Assembly (NCBI GenBank): GCA_963844885.1
Contig: CAWJQA010000006.1
Span: 186,001-250,000 of the forward strand
DNA length: 64,000 bases
Reading direction: 5' to 3'
Source: DATMER01 sp963844885
GTDB taxonomy: Bacteria; Acidobacteriota; Thermoanaerobaculia; Multivoradales; UBA5704
The notes below the pieces were generated by a model. That model searched no databases and was not told the origin of the DNA. It saw only the letters and a program-made list of their open reading frames with translations. Numbering within the stretch: position 1 is the first letter of the stretch; the number at the start of each line of letters is the position of its first letter. This document shows, in pieces, positions 45,831 to 55,589 of the stretch. A program made the position numbers and the translations under genes.

Positions 45831-48290
45831 TCAGGCGCTCTTGAGGGTCACGGCCGGATTCAGCCGCGCCGCCCTCCGGGCCGGCAGCCAGCAGGCCAGA
45901 AGCGAGACGGCGGCCAGGATCGCGGGCACGGCCAGGAGGGTCACCGGATCGGAGGCTTTCACGCCGTACAGGAAGGATGCCAGGACGCGGCCCAGGGCGA
46001 GCGCTCCCAGCATGCCCACCGCCATCCCCACCCCGACCAGGGTCATGCCCTGGCGCACCACGAGCCTCTGCACGTCGCCCGGCCGGGCGCCGATGGCCAT
46101 GCGGATGCCAAACTCCCGCCCCCTCAGGGTCACGGAGTAGCTCATGAGGCCGAACAGCCCCACCACGGCCACCGCCAAGCCCAGCAGAGCGAAAAGACCG
46201 GCGATCTCCGCGTACATGCGCTGCTCGAAGAGGCCGCTCGCGAGGTGCTCGCGGCAGGTCACCAGACTCACGATCGTCAGGTCCGGATGGGCCTGCCGGA
46301 GCGACCGCCGCAGGCCGGGTGCGAGGGCGTTCAGGGGAATCGAGGAGCGTAGCGCGAGCGTCATGCGCGGGTGCCGCCTCTGCTCGAAGGAGAAGAAGAC
46401 CATCGGACCGGGCGGCTCAAGGAGCGACACGGAGCGGGTGTCCCGCGCCACGCCCACCACCTCGAAAGGCCTCTCCCCGACTTCGGCCGCCGAGACGTCG
46501 GTCAGGCGGAGAACCCGGCCGACGGCGGCCTGCCGGCCCCACAGGAGCCGCGCCATCTCCTGGTTCACCACGACGGCGCGCGGCGCGCCGGCGCTGTCCC
46601 GCTCGTCCAGGGCGCGGCCGGCCAGGATCGGGACTCCGATGGTCTTGAAGTAGTCGGGCGCCACGGTGTTGAAGGCGACGTCCACCTTCAGGTCCGGCCG
46701 GTCGAGGCTCACGGCCTGCACGTCCTTTCCGGTTCCTGCCACCGGCAGCGCGTGGGTGAGGCTGGCCGACGACACTCCCGGAATCGACCTGGCTTTTTCG
46801 AGCAGGCTGGCGTAGATGGAGCCGCCGCCGCCCGCTTCGTTCAGAACCTTGCGCGGGATGTGGATCGTGACGAGGGCGAGCCCGTCCGGCTGGAAGCCCG
46901 GATCCACGCTCCGCGCCCGATTGAGGGTCCGCGCCAGGAGCCCGCCGGTCAGCAGCAGGAGGATGGACAGGGCGACCTGCACCACCAGGAGCGCCTTGCG
47001 CGGAGCGAGACCCTGGCCGGCGGTGGTGCCCGCGGCGTCGGTCTTGAGCGGGACGAGCAGGTCTCCCCGCAGGATGCGCAGCACGGGTCCCAGAGCGCCG
47101 AGCAGGGCGCAGGCCACGCTCGCGGCAGCCGCGAAGGCGGCGACCCGGAGGTCGGGCTGGATCAGCCGCGTGCCCTGCGCCCAGTCGCCCAGCCCGGCCG
47201 GCGAGGTCATGACATAGTCCTCGATCCGCCGTGCCAGCAGCACGGCCACGCCGAGCCCCGCCACTCCTCCCGCCAGGCAGAGCACCAGGCTTTCGGCCAG
47301 CACGCCGCCCACCAGCCGGCCGCGGCCCGCTCCCAGCGAGGCGCGGATCCCCCACTCCCGCTGCTTCGAGATGGCCCGCGCCAGAAGAAGGTTGGCGATG
47401 CTGACACACCCGAGAAGCAGGAAGGCCGAGGCGACGACCATGAGCATGCGCGCCCGGCCGACGAACTCGTCCGTCCCGAAGCCGGGATCGTAACGGCTGA
47501 AAGGCATCACGGTCATCAGCCTCGTCTTCCCGTCCTCCAGCGGAGCCGACCTGTCGAGCGACCGTCCCAGAACCTCCAGGGCGGCCTGGGCCTTCGCTTC
47601 GGTGACTCCGGGGGCCAGGCGGCCGTTGAGGTTCAGCCACCGGGCGGCCGGATCCTCCCGGCGCGGTACCGCGGTGAGGCGGTCGCCCTGGATCTCGGGC
47701 ACGTAGAGGGCGGATGCGAACCCGGCGCCCTGAAACCCGTCCTCGGCCACGCCGACCACCTGCACGCTCACTCCGTTGATATGGAGATCCTTGCCGACGA
47801 TGGCCGGGTCTCCTCCCAGGCTCCCCAGCCAGAAGCGATGGCTGAGGACGGCCACGGCGGGCGCTCCGGGCTGGTCGTCGGCGGGTCCGAACAGGCGTCC
47901 GAGCGCGGGCCGGGCGGCGAAGAACGGGAAGTACCCGCCGCTCGCCAGCGCCCCCCAGGTGAAGTAGCTGCGCTCGCCGTCGGAGATGGAAGCCCCGAAG
48001 CGTGCCGAGGCGATGAGGTCGGCCACCGCGGTCTGGTCGCGGGCGATCGCCATGAATTCCGCATGGGAGGCGCTCATCCTCGGCGTCTCGCGGGTCGCCG
48101 AGTAGACGTAGACGACCCGGTCGGGCTCCGGCGCGTCGAGGGTGGGCCGGTAGATCGCCATCAGGTAGGCGAAGAGGGCGGTGTTCGACCCGATGCCCAG
48201 GGCCAGCGTGAGCACGGCGGGCAGCATGATCGCCGGCTGCCGGGAGAGCGACCGCAGGGCAAGGGACAGTTGGCGCACGATCTCGCGCAT
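45831..48290 (-). CDS. ADOP-family ABC transporter permease, copy 2
   Basis: The product has 819 residues. It starts MREIVRQLSLALRSLSRQPA and LALGIGSNTALFAYL, has two periplasmic MacB-type domains, and two FtsX-type membrane cores (ANLLLARAISKQREWGIRAS in the middle, and LMSYSVTLRGREFGIRMAIG and LPARRAARLNPAVTLKSA at the end). This two-FtsX layout without an ATPase is the ADOP plan. I chose ATG 48290, because GGGAG lies six bases before it and its paralogue begins at the matching residue. It lies 19 bp after the first copy, so they are in tandem. Substrate unknown. Confidence 0.92.
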   Translation of the reverse strand: MREIVRQLSLALRSLSRQPAIMLPAVLTLALGIGSNTALFAYLMAIYRPTLDAPEPDRVVYVYSATRETPRMSASHAEFMAIARDQTAVADLIASARFGASISDGERSYFTWGALASGGYFPFFAARPALGRLFGPADDQPGAPAVAVLSHRFWLGSLGGDPAIVGKDLHINGVSVQVVGVAEDGFQGAGFASALYVPEIQGDRLTAVPRREDPAARWLNLNGRLAPGVTEAKAQAALEVLGRSLDRSAPLEDGKTRLMTVMPFSRYDPGFGTDEFVGRARMLMVVASAFLLLGCVSIANLLLARAISKQREWGIRASLGAGRGRLVGGVLAESLVLCLAGGVAGLGVAVLLARRIEDYVMTSPAGLGDWAQGTRLIQPDLRVAAFAAAASVACALLGALGPVLRILRGDLLVPLKTDAAGTTAGQGLAPRKALLVVQVALSILLLLTGGLLARTLNRARSVDPGFQPDGLALVTIHIPRKVLNEAGGGGSIYASLLEKARSIPGVSSASLTHALPVAGTGKDVQAVSLDRPDLKVDVAFNTVAPDYFKTIGVPILAGRALDERDSAGAPRAVVVNQEMARLLWGRQAAVGRVLRLTDVSAAEVGERPFEVVGVARDTRSVSLLEPPGPMVFFSFEQRRHPRMTLALRSSIPLNALAPGLRRSLRQAHPDLTIVSLVTCREHLASGLFEQRMYAEIAGLFALLGLAVAVVGLFGLMSYSVTLRGREFGIRMAIGARPGDVQRLVVRQGMTLVGVGMAVGMLGALALGRVLASFLYGVKASDPVTLLAVPAILAAVSLLACWLPARRAARLNPAVTLKSA

Positions 48291-48309
48291 CGGCATCTCC
48301 CAAGGTTTG

Positions 48310-50772
48310 TCAGGCGCTCTTGAGGGTCACGGTCGGATTCAGCCGCGCCGCTTTCCGGGCCGGCAGCCAGCAGGCCACGAGCGAGACGGCGGCCAGGACC
48401 ACCGGCACGCTCAGGAACGTGACCGGGTCGGCCACCTGGATACCGGAGATCATGCCGGCCAGCACAGGCTTCAAGGCGATGGCTCCGATCATCCCGGCGG
48501 CCGTACCGGCGATCACCAGCCCCATGCCCTGGCGCACGACGAGACGCTGCACGTCCACCGGCCGCGCGCCGACCGCCATGCGGATGCCGAATTCCCGGCC
48601 GCGCAAGCTCACCGAGTAGCTCATCAGGCCGAAGAGGCCCACCACCGCCACCGCGAGACCGAGCAGGGCGAAGAGGCCGGCGATCTCGGCATGCATCCGC
48701 TGCTCTCCGAGGCTGCGCGCGATGTGCTGCCGGCAGGTGACCAGGTCGATGATGGCCAGGTCCGGATGAGCCTGCCGTAGCGACCGCCGGAGCTCCGGCG
48801 CGAGCGCCGCGAAGGGGGTGGAGGCACGCACGGCGAGCGTCATGCGCGGATGCGGACGCTGGAGATAGGAGAGGTAGACCAGCGGACCCGGCGGCTCCAG
48901 GACCGAGGTGGTCCGGGTGTCGCGCGCCACGCCCACGACCTCGAAGGGCTTCTCGGCCACGTAGGGCGCGGCGAGATCCACGAGGTACATCATCCGGCCT
49001 AGGGCGGGGCGTCCGCCCCACAGCCGTTTCGCCAGCGTCTGGCTCACCACCACCGCCCGCGCCGCACCCTTGCTGTCGCGCTCGTCCAGGGCCCGGCCCG
49101 CCACGACGGGAATCCCAATGGTGCGGAAAAAGTCGGGCGCCACCGTGTTGAACGAGATCTCGATCTGCTCGTCCCGCCGGTCCAGGCTGGCGGCCAGCAG
49201 GGTCCGCGAAAAGCCCGACACCGGCATCATGTTGGCCAGGCTCGCCGCGGAGACCCCCGGAGTCTTCCGGACCTCCTCGACCAGGCGCTCGTAGATGGCG
49301 GTGCCGCCCCCGGCCTTCTCCGTGATGTTGCGCGGGATGTTGATGGTGACCAGGGCCAGCCCGTCCGGGTTGAAGCCGGGGTCCACGCTCAAGGCGCTAC
49401 CGAGGGAGCGCACCAGGAGGCCGCCGCTCACCAGCAGGAGAACCGAGAGGGCCACCTGCAGCACCACGAGAGCCTTGCGCGGAGCGAGGCCGCTCCCCTT
49501 CCCCTGCGCCGCGCCGGCGTCGCTCTTGAGCGGCACGAGGAGGTCTCCCCGGAGGATGCGCAGCACCGGCCCGAGCGCGCCCAGGAAGGCGCAGAGCACG
49601 GTCAACAGCGCGGCGAAGGCGGCGGTCCGGCCGTCGAATTGGAGCAGGTGCGTGCCCTCCGCCCAGTCGCCCAGCCCGGCGGGAGCGGCCAGGACGTAAT
49701 CCTCGATCCGACGCGCCAGGCCGGCCGCCACGCCGAGAGCCAGCAGGCCGCCGGCCGCGCAGAGCACGAGGCTCTCGGCCATCACGCCGCTCAGCAGCCA
49801 TCCCCGGCTGGCGCCGAGGGAGGCCCGGATGCCCCACTCCCGCTGCTTCGAGATGGCCCGCGCCAGCAGCAGGTTGGCGATGCTCGCGCAGCCCAGGAGG
49901 AGAAAGGCCGAGGCCACGGCCATCAGCACCCGCGCCCGGTCGACGAAGCCGCCGTCCTCCCAGGCCGGGTCGTAGCGGCCATAGGGGAAGACGGTCATCT
50001 TCCGCGTCTTGCCGTCGGCCAGCGGCGCCGACTTGTCGAGGGCGCGGCCCAGCACGTCGAAGGCGGCCTGCGCCTTGGCCTGGCTGACCCCGGGAGCGGT
50101 CCGTCCGATGAGGTTCAGCATGCGGGCCTCCCGGTCTTCCAGGCGCGGGGTCGCGGTCACCAGGTCCGACAGGTGGACCGGCACGTACAGGGCGGAGGCC
50201 AGGCCGGCCCCCTGGAACCCCTTGGCGACGACTCCCACGACGGTCAGGTTGATGCTGTTGACGCGCAGCTCCTTCCCGACGACCGCGGGGTCCCCACCCA
50301 GGGTCCCCATCCAGAAACGGTGGCTGATCACGACCACCGGCGCCGCCCCGGGCTGGTGGTCCGCGGCCTGGAGCAGCCGGCCGAGACTGGGACGGGCGGC
50401 GAAGAACGGAAAATAGCCGCCGGTCACCAGAGCGCCCCAGGCAAAGGAGCTGCTCTCACCGTCGGAGACCGACGCCCCGAAGCGCGTCGAGCCGGCGAGG
50501 TCGACGACGGCGGTCTGGAGCCGGCTCAGATCGGCGTACTCGGGGTAGGAGGCGATCATCCGCGGCTCCTGCGTCGTCGCCGAGTAGACGTTGACGACGC
50601 GCTCGGCATGCGGCGCGTCCAGCGTCGGCCAGAGCATCGCCGACAGGTAGGCGAACAGCGCCGTGTTGGAGCCGATGCCCAACGCCAGCGTGAGCACGGC
50701 GGGCAGCATGATCGCCGGCTGCCGCGAAAGCGAGCGCACCGCGATCGAAAGCTGACGCAAGGCATCGCGCAT
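48310..50772 (-). CDS. ADOP-family ABC transporter permease, copy 1
   Basis: The product has 820 residues and matches the next copy over its whole length, from MRDALRQLSIAVRSLSRQPA to LPARKAARLNPTVTLKSA. Membrane helices and both FtsX cores are intact, for example ASIANLLLARAISKQREWG and LMSYSVSLRGREFGIRMAVG. The first 40 residues and the last 15 codons are especially close, as expected for tandem duplication. These orphan permeases need an ATPase from elsewhere in the genome. The two may form a heterodimer, which is inference. Confidence 0.92.
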   Translation of the reverse strand: MRDALRQLSIAVRSLSRQPAIMLPAVLTLALGIGSNTALFAYLSAMLWPTLDAPHAERVVNVYSATTQEPRMIASYPEYADLSRLQTAVVDLAGSTRFGASVSDGESSSFAWGALVTGGYFPFFAARPSLGRLLQAADHQPGAAPVVVISHRFWMGTLGGDPAVVGKELRVNSINLTVVGVVAKGFQGAGLASALYVPVHLSDLVTATPRLEDREARMLNLIGRTAPGVSQAKAQAAFDVLGRALDKSAPLADGKTRKMTVFPYGRYDPAWEDGGFVDRARVLMAVASAFLLLGCASIANLLLARAISKQREWGIRASLGASRGWLLSGVMAESLVLCAAGGLLALGVAAGLARRIEDYVLAAPAGLGDWAEGTHLLQFDGRTAAFAALLTVLCAFLGALGPVLRILRGDLLVPLKSDAGAAQGKGSGLAPRKALVVLQVALSVLLLVSGGLLVRSLGSALSVDPGFNPDGLALVTINIPRNITEKAGGGTAIYERLVEEVRKTPGVSAASLANMMPVSGFSRTLLAASLDRRDEQIEISFNTVAPDFFRTIGIPVVAGRALDERDSKGAARAVVVSQTLAKRLWGGRPALGRMMYLVDLAAPYVAEKPFEVVGVARDTRTTSVLEPPGPLVYLSYLQRPHPRMTLAVRASTPFAALAPELRRSLRQAHPDLAIIDLVTCRQHIARSLGEQRMHAEIAGLFALLGLAVAVVGLFGLMSYSVSLRGREFGIRMAVGARPVDVQRLVVRQGMGLVIAGTAAGMIGAIALKPVLAGMISGIQVADPVTFLSVPVVLAAVSLVACWLPARKAARLNPTVTLKSA

Positions 50773-50883
50773 AAACTACCTCCGGATTTTGGGACGGGGA
50801 CGGCCCGTTCACACTATTCTACGTTCCTCATAGTGTTTGCGTCCCGTCTCACTCTGGAGGCGGCCCTTCCTTGGAGTCCTCCT

Positions 50884-51531
50884 TCAGGAGACCAGCCAGA
50901 AGCCGCCGAGGACGATGGACACCGCCGAGGCGCCGCCGAGGAGCGCCTGGTAGCCGCGTCCACCGTTGGCGGTGAGCTTGACCGACGCCGCGCCGAGCGC
51001 CGAGGCGAAGGCGACCATGGCCATGATCGCGCCGAGCCCGAAGCCGCCGATGTAGGCGAGCGACGCCGACCGGTTGCCGAAGGCGAGGGCCGGCAGGAGG
51101 CCCAGGATGTGCGAGCTGCCGGCCAGGCCGTGCAGCGACCCGATCCACAGCGCCACGGAGCCGGGACGCCGCGGCCGGCCCTCGGAATCGTGAGGACGGG
51201 TATGGACGTGCGCCTCTTCTTCGAGCCGTGGGCCGAACGCCCGGCGCAACCCCCAGAGCCCCACCGCGATGAGCACCGCCCCGACCATGCGCTCGCTCCA
51301 CGACGACACCCGCTCCAGCGGCAGGACCCCACGCAGGGCGAGAGCCAGCAACCCCACGATCCAGACGCCCACGCTGTGGCCGATCCCCCAGAGCAGCCCC
51401 GTTCCCCAGCCGCTCCGCCGCTCCCCCACCACCAGCGGCGCCACGGCCGACAGGTGGTCCGGCCCGGAAAGAGCGTGCGTCAACCCCGCGGCCAGTCCGG
51501 CGAAGGCGGCGATCCAGAGGGAGTGGTCCAT
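50884..51531 (-). CDS. HoxN/UreH-like metal transporter or TauE-like membrane protein
   Basis: The product has 215 residues with about six membrane helices. GLTHALSGPDHLSAVAPLV in the first part is the H-X3-GPDH-type metal motif seen in HoxN/NicT and UreH-like permeases, and IGSLHGLAGSSHILGLLPA in the second part repeats the histidine pattern. A histidine-rich cytoplasmic loop (HVHTRPHD) lies between. Nickel or cobalt movement is likely but not proven. No urease or hydrogenase genes lie nearby. Confidence 0.82.
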   Translation of the reverse strand: MDHSLWIAAFAGLAAGLTHALSGPDHLSAVAPLVVGERRSGWGTGLLWGIGHSVGVWIVGLLALALRGVLPLERVSSWSERMVGAVLIAVGLWGLRRAFGPRLEEEAHVHTRPHDSEGRPRRPGSVALWIGSLHGLAGSSHILGLLPALAFGNRSASLAYIGGFGLGAIMAMVAFASALGAASVKLTANGGRGYQALLGGASAVSIVLGGFWLVS

Positions 51532-51574
51532 GAAGCGTAAGTCTATACGAATCCTGGCTCTTGCTCCTCCCCTA

Positions 51575-51626
51575 CCACATCTTGTGGTCGCGTTCCAGTC
51601 TCCACCACACCTTGTAGTGGCGTTTC
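51575..51626 (+). repeat. Two 30-bp-spaced copies of a CCACA-YCTTGT motif upstream of smc
   Basis: CCACATCTTGTGGTCGCGTT at 51575 and CCACACCTTGTAGTGGCGTT at 51605 differ at four positions over 22 bases. The first copy includes a short palindrome (CCACA-TCT-TGTGG). The second overlaps the -35 box, so the pair may be an operator. Confidence 0.5.
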
Positions 51627-51641
51627 GCGGTCTGATATCCT
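51612..51641 (+). promoter_or_regulatory. Putative smc promoter
   Basis: TTGTAG (51612-51617) and TATCCT (51636-51641) are 18 bp apart, with the start codon 30 bp downstream. Confidence 0.45.
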
Positions 51642-51670
51642 GGCCCGGTCAGGCAGGACACACACCACCT

Positions 51671-54600
51671 ATGCTGAAAGTCAAACGCCTCGAGATCTCC
51701 GGTTTCAAATCGTTCGTCGACCCGGTCCACGTGGATTTCGCGGGCGGGGTGACGGCCATCGTCGGACCCAACGGCTGCGGCAAGAGCAACCTGTCCGAAG
51801 CCATGACCTGGGTGCTGGGCGAGCAGAGCGCCAAGTCGCTGCGCGGCGGCACGATGGAGGACGTCATCTTCAACGGCTCCGAGCAGCGCAAGCCGCTCGG
51901 CATGGCCGAGTGTACGCTGACGCTGGAGACGGACACCTCCTTCCCGGGCGCGGACGACGGCCGCATCACCCTCGGCCGCCGGGTCTTCCGCGGCGGCGAC
52001 AGCCAGTACCGCCTCAACGGCAAGCTCGTGCGCCTCAAGGAGATCAAGGATCTCCTGATGGACACCGGCCTGGGCATCCGCGCCTACTCGGTGATCGAGC
52101 AGGGGAAGATCGGCATGATCCTCTCCGGCAAGCCGCAGGAGCGGCGCAAGCTCATCGAGGAGGCGGCCGGCATCACCCGCTACAAGGCGCGCAAGAGCGT
52201 GGCCGAGGTGAAGCTCCAGGAAGCCACGGCCAACCTCCTCCGCCTGGACGACGTGATCTCCGAGGTCGAGCGCGCGCTACGCTCCCTCAAGCGCCAGGCC
52301 GGCGCGGCGCGGCGCTATCAAGAGAAAGAGGTCGAATACCGCGAGCTGCTGGAAAAGGTTCTCTCCGGCCGCTGGGCCGCGCTCTCGGCCCGGCTGCGCG
52401 AGCTGCGCTCGAAGATCGAGATGGCCAGCACCCGCGAGGCCGGGCTCGCCGCCGATCTGCACCGCGACGAGGCCGAGATCGCCCAGGGGCGCCAGCGTCT
52501 GGACGATCTGGCCCGCGCCATGGCCGAGCGCCACCAGCGGGTGGCCGAGCTCGCCGCCACGATCGAAGGCCGCCAGGAGTTCCTGAAGGCCAACCGCCAG
52601 ACGGTCAAGGACATCGGCGAGCGCGCCGAGCAGGACCGCGGCATGGCCGAACGCCGCGAGGCCGAGATCCAGGCCCATCTGGACGGTCTGGAAGCCCTCC
52701 GGGAGCGCCGCCGCGAGCTGGCCGAAGAGCGCGGGCTGGCCGCCGAAGCCGTCGAGGCCGACGAGCGCCAGATCGCCGCCGCCGAGCGCGACCTGCAACA
52801 AGTCGCGGCCCGGGTCGAGGGCGTGCGCGCGCAGCTCGCCGCCGCCGTCAACGAGATCAACAGCTTCCGCCAGCGGGTCCAGCAGTCGCAGATGGAGCTG
52901 GAAAGAGGGAACTTCCGGCGGCACCATCTGGACCAGGAGCTGGCCCAGCGCGCCCACGAGCTCAAGCAGGCCGCCGAGGCCCTGGCCATGGCCCAGGACA
53001 AGGTGCTCGGCTCCGAGGTGGCCCTGACCGCGAAGACCGCCGACCAGGAGCGCGTCGCCGACGCGCTGGAGGTCACCCTGCGGCGCGAGGCCGAGGCGTC
53101 GGAGCGCAAGCGCGACCTGGAGAACCAGATCTCCGGCTCGCGGCAGCGCCAGCGCATCCTGGCCGAGCTGTCGAAGGCGCACGCCCAGCGGCGCGCCGCC
53201 CTGGAGAAGGCCCTGAACGACGCCGGGCTCGCGCAGCCGGTCTACCTGGCCGGCCAGTCCAAGGCGCTCGAAGGCTGGGAGCGCAGCCTGGACGTCTACC
53301 TCGGGAGCCTCGCCGACGCCGTGGTCCTGGCGCCCGGCGCCTCGGCCCGCGACCTCGCCAAGGCGCTCGCCGGCCGCTCCGCGGCGGTGCTCGTCGAGCG
53401 CCGGACCGGAGAGGAGGCCGCGGTGCCGATGGTGGGCGATCCGACCGTCGTCCTCTCCCTGGGCGAGGCCCTGGCTCTTCCCGAGGAGCTGGCCGCGGCC
53501 CTGCCGCCCGCCTTCCTGGTGCGGACCGCGGCCGACGCCGAGCGGCTGGCCCGCCTCCATCCCGGCTATGCCTTCCTGAGCCGCGAGGGGATATGGGTCC
53601 AGGCCGGCACCTTCCACGTGGAGGGCGAGGTGGCCACGCCGGGCGTACTGGAGCGCGAAAGCGAGCTGGTGAGCCTGGGCAAGGCCATCCCCGACCTGGA
53701 GCGCCAGCTTCAGGAGTCGGGCGAGGAGCTGAACCGCCTGGTCGCCGAGCGCGCCAACCTCGCGAAGGAGTCGAACCGGCTCCAGGGTGAAATCGCGCAG
53801 CTCCGCCAGGAGCTGGCCGTTCAGCGTGCCCGCCAGGAGGACGTGGCGGCGCGCCACCGCCGCGTCTCAGCCGAGCAGGAGACCCTCACCGGTGAACAGC
53901 TTGCGATCGTGCAGGAGATCGAGCGCGTCGCGCAGCGCCGGCAGCAGGTCCAGGACGAGCTGGCCCGGGCCGAGGAGCGCAACGCGTCGCTGCAGGAGGC
54001 CTTCGACCGCGCCCAGGCCGAGCTGGAGTCGGCCAAGGGGTCGCGGGAGGCGCTGCGCACCGCGAGCGCCGGCCGCCGCGGACGCCTGGAGCTGCTCGAC
54101 GAGCGGCTGGAATCGCACGACCGCGAGGAGTCGCGCCTGAACGCCGAGGTCGACCGCGGCAAGCGCCAGGTCTCGCTCTGGCGGGAGGACGCGGACAAGC
54201 TGGCGGCCCGGCGGCGCGATCTGGAGGCCGCCATCGTCAAGGCCGAAGACGAGCTGCAGAGCGCCCTGGAGCGCCGCTCGGCCGCCGAGGACGGCGTCCT
54301 GGAGCAGCAGCAGCGCCTGGACGAGCGCCGGGAGGAGATCCGGGTGCTGGAAGAGCGCATCCAACAGACCCGCGAGCGGCGCGACGCCGTGCGCGCCGAA
54401 GTCGAAGAGCACCGCATCGCGCACGCGGCCCTGCGCCAGGATTCCGAGCACCTGGCCCTGACCTTCCACGAGCACTTCGAGAAGCCGCTGCCCGTGCCGG
54501 CGGAGGGCGAAGCACCGCCCGAGACCCCCGCCGACCTCGCCGAGACGGAGGCGGAGTTGGCCCGCACCAAGGCGGCGCTGGAGCGGCTCGGGCCGGTGAA

Positions 54601-55213
54601 CTTGCTGGCCGTGCAGGAGCACGACGAGCAGGAGGAGCGCTTCAAGTTCCTGACCACCCAACGGGCCGACGTGGCCAGCTCGGTGGAGAGCCTGCGCAAG
54701 ACGATCAAGGAGATCAACGAGGCCTCGGGCGAGCGCTTCAAGGCGACGTTCGAGGAGGTCAACAAGAACTTCGGCGAGACCTTCGCGCGCCTGTTCCGGG
54801 GCGGCGAGGCCGAGATGCGGCTCCTCGACGAGGACGACATGCTGGAGAGCGGCATCGAGATCCTCGCCCGTCCGCCGGGAAAGCGTCTCCAGAACCTGAT
54901 GCTGATGTCGGGCGGCGAGAAGGCGTTGACCGCCATCGCCCTGCTCTTCGCGCTGTTCCGCACGAAGCCGTCCCCCTTCTGCATCCTGGACGAGGTGGAC
55001 GCGCCGCTCGACGACGTGAACACCACCCGCTTCGTGGACCTGCTGCGGGAGATGTCGACGAACACGCAGTTCATCGTCATCACCCACAACAAGCTGTCCA
55101 TGGAGGTGGCGGGCACGCTCTACGGCGTGACCATGGAAGAGAAGGGCGTCTCGAAGCTGGTCTCCGTCCACATGGAAGAGGTCCAGCCCGAGCCGCAGCG
55201 GGCGACGGCGTAG
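51671..55213 (+). CDS. smc: Chromosome segregation protein SMC
   Basis: The product has 1180 residues, the full length of bacterial SMC. The head begins LKVKRLEISGFKSFVDPVHV with Walker A GPNGCGKSNL. A long coiled coil follows from about residue 170, broken by the hinge (about 500-650, around LPEELAAALPPAFLV). The second coil leads to the C-terminal head with signature LMSGGEKALTAIALLFALF near 1079 and Walker B FCILDEVDAPLDDVN near 1103. It compacts and separates chromosomes with ScpA and ScpB, which are not in the window. Open frame continues upstream of ATG 51671 only by chance: family homology begins here. Confidence 0.97.
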   Translation: MLKVKRLEISGFKSFVDPVHVDFAGGVTAIVGPNGCGKSNLSEAMTWVLGEQSAKSLRGGTMEDVIFNGSEQRKPLGMAECTLTLETDTSFPGADDGRITLGRRVFRGGDSQYRLNGKLVRLKEIKDLLMDTGLGIRAYSVIEQGKIGMILSGKPQERRKLIEEAAGITRYKARKSVAEVKLQEATANLLRLDDVISEVERALRSLKRQAGAARRYQEKEVEYRELLEKVLSGRWAALSARLRELRSKIEMASTREAGLAADLHRDEAEIAQGRQRLDDLARAMAERHQRVAELAATIEGRQEFLKANRQTVKDIGERAEQDRGMAERREAEIQAHLDGLEALRERRRELAEERGLAAEAVEADERQIAAAERDLQQVAARVEGVRAQLAAAVNEINSFRQRVQQSQMELERGNFRRHHLDQELAQRAHELKQAAEALAMAQDKVLGSEVALTAKTADQERVADALEVTLRREAEASERKRDLENQISGSRQRQRILAELSKAHAQRRAALEKALNDAGLAQPVYLAGQSKALEGWERSLDVYLGSLADAVVLAPGASARDLAKALAGRSAAVLVERRTGEEAAVPMVGDPTVVLSLGEALALPEELAAALPPAFLVRTAADAERLARLHPGYAFLSREGIWVQAGTFHVEGEVATPGVLERESELVSLGKAIPDLERQLQESGEELNRLVAERANLAKESNRLQGEIAQLRQELAVQRARQEDVAARHRRVSAEQETLTGEQLAIVQEIERVAQRRQQVQDELARAEERNASLQEAFDRAQAELESAKGSREALRTASAGRRGRLELLDERLESHDREESRLNAEVDRGKRQVSLWREDADKLAARRRDLEAAIVKAEDELQSALERRSAAEDGVLEQQQRLDERREEIRVLEERIQQTRERRDAVRAEVEEHRIAHAALRQDSEHLALTFHEHFEKPLPVPAEGEAPPETPADLAETEAELARTKAALERLGPVNLLAVQEHDEQEERFKFLTTQRADVASSVESLRKTIKEINEASGERFKATFEEVNKNFGETFARLFRGGEAEMRLLDEDDMLESGIEILARPPGKRLQNLMLMSGGEKALTAIALLFALFRTKPSPFCILDEVDAPLDDVNTTRFVDLLREMSTNTQFIVITHNKLSMEVAGTLYGVTMEEKGVSKLVSVHMEEVQPEPQRATA

Positions 55214-55225
55214 AGGGATCGCGCC

Positions 55226-55381
55226 CTATCGGGGCCAGAAGATCTCGCCTACGGGTATCCGCAGGCCGGGAAGGATGGCGGAGGTCGCCTCGTCCGCCGT
55301 CCCGTACCGGCCGAGCTCGATGTACCAAGTCTGTCCCTCATGCTCCTCGGGAAAAGTCAGGGTGTATGCCGGTTCGGACAT
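55226..55381 (-). CDS. 51-residue small protein of unknown function
   Basis: The frame from ATG 55381 to TAG 55226 encodes MSEPAYTLTFPEEHEGQTWY and then IELGRYGTADEATSAILPG, ending PVGEIFWPR. GAGG lies about 7-10 bases upstream. The composition is that of a folded strand-helix-strand protein, not a shadow frame: aromatic and acidic residues are well spread. I do not know the family. It lies between smc (convergent, 12 bp) and the tRNA gene. Confidence 0.6.
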   Translation of the reverse strand: MSEPAYTLTFPEEHEGQTWYIELGRYGTADEATSAILPGLRIPVGEIFWPR

Positions 55382-55518
55382 GGAGACCTCTTCGTTCCGA
55401 ATCGAGAGTAACGCCCGGGGTGGGAAGCGTCAAGCCGCATCCCGGATCGCTGGCGATCAGAACCCAGGGCTCCTCCAGACGCAACCCGAGGATAACGGAG
55501 CCGGCGCGGCGGTGGTGG

Positions 55519-55547
55519 TTGCGTTGCTCCGGGGGTTGCCCTACAAT
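55519..55547 (+). promoter_or_regulatory. Promoter of tRNA-Thr
   Basis: TTGCGT (55519-55524) and TACAAT (55542-55547) are 17 bp apart, 42 bp upstream of the mature tRNA 5' end, as expected for a short precursor. Confidence 0.6.
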
Positions 55548-55589
55548 ACCGACCGCTTCGGGGGTGCTCCAAGAGTCCTCCCACGGCAG

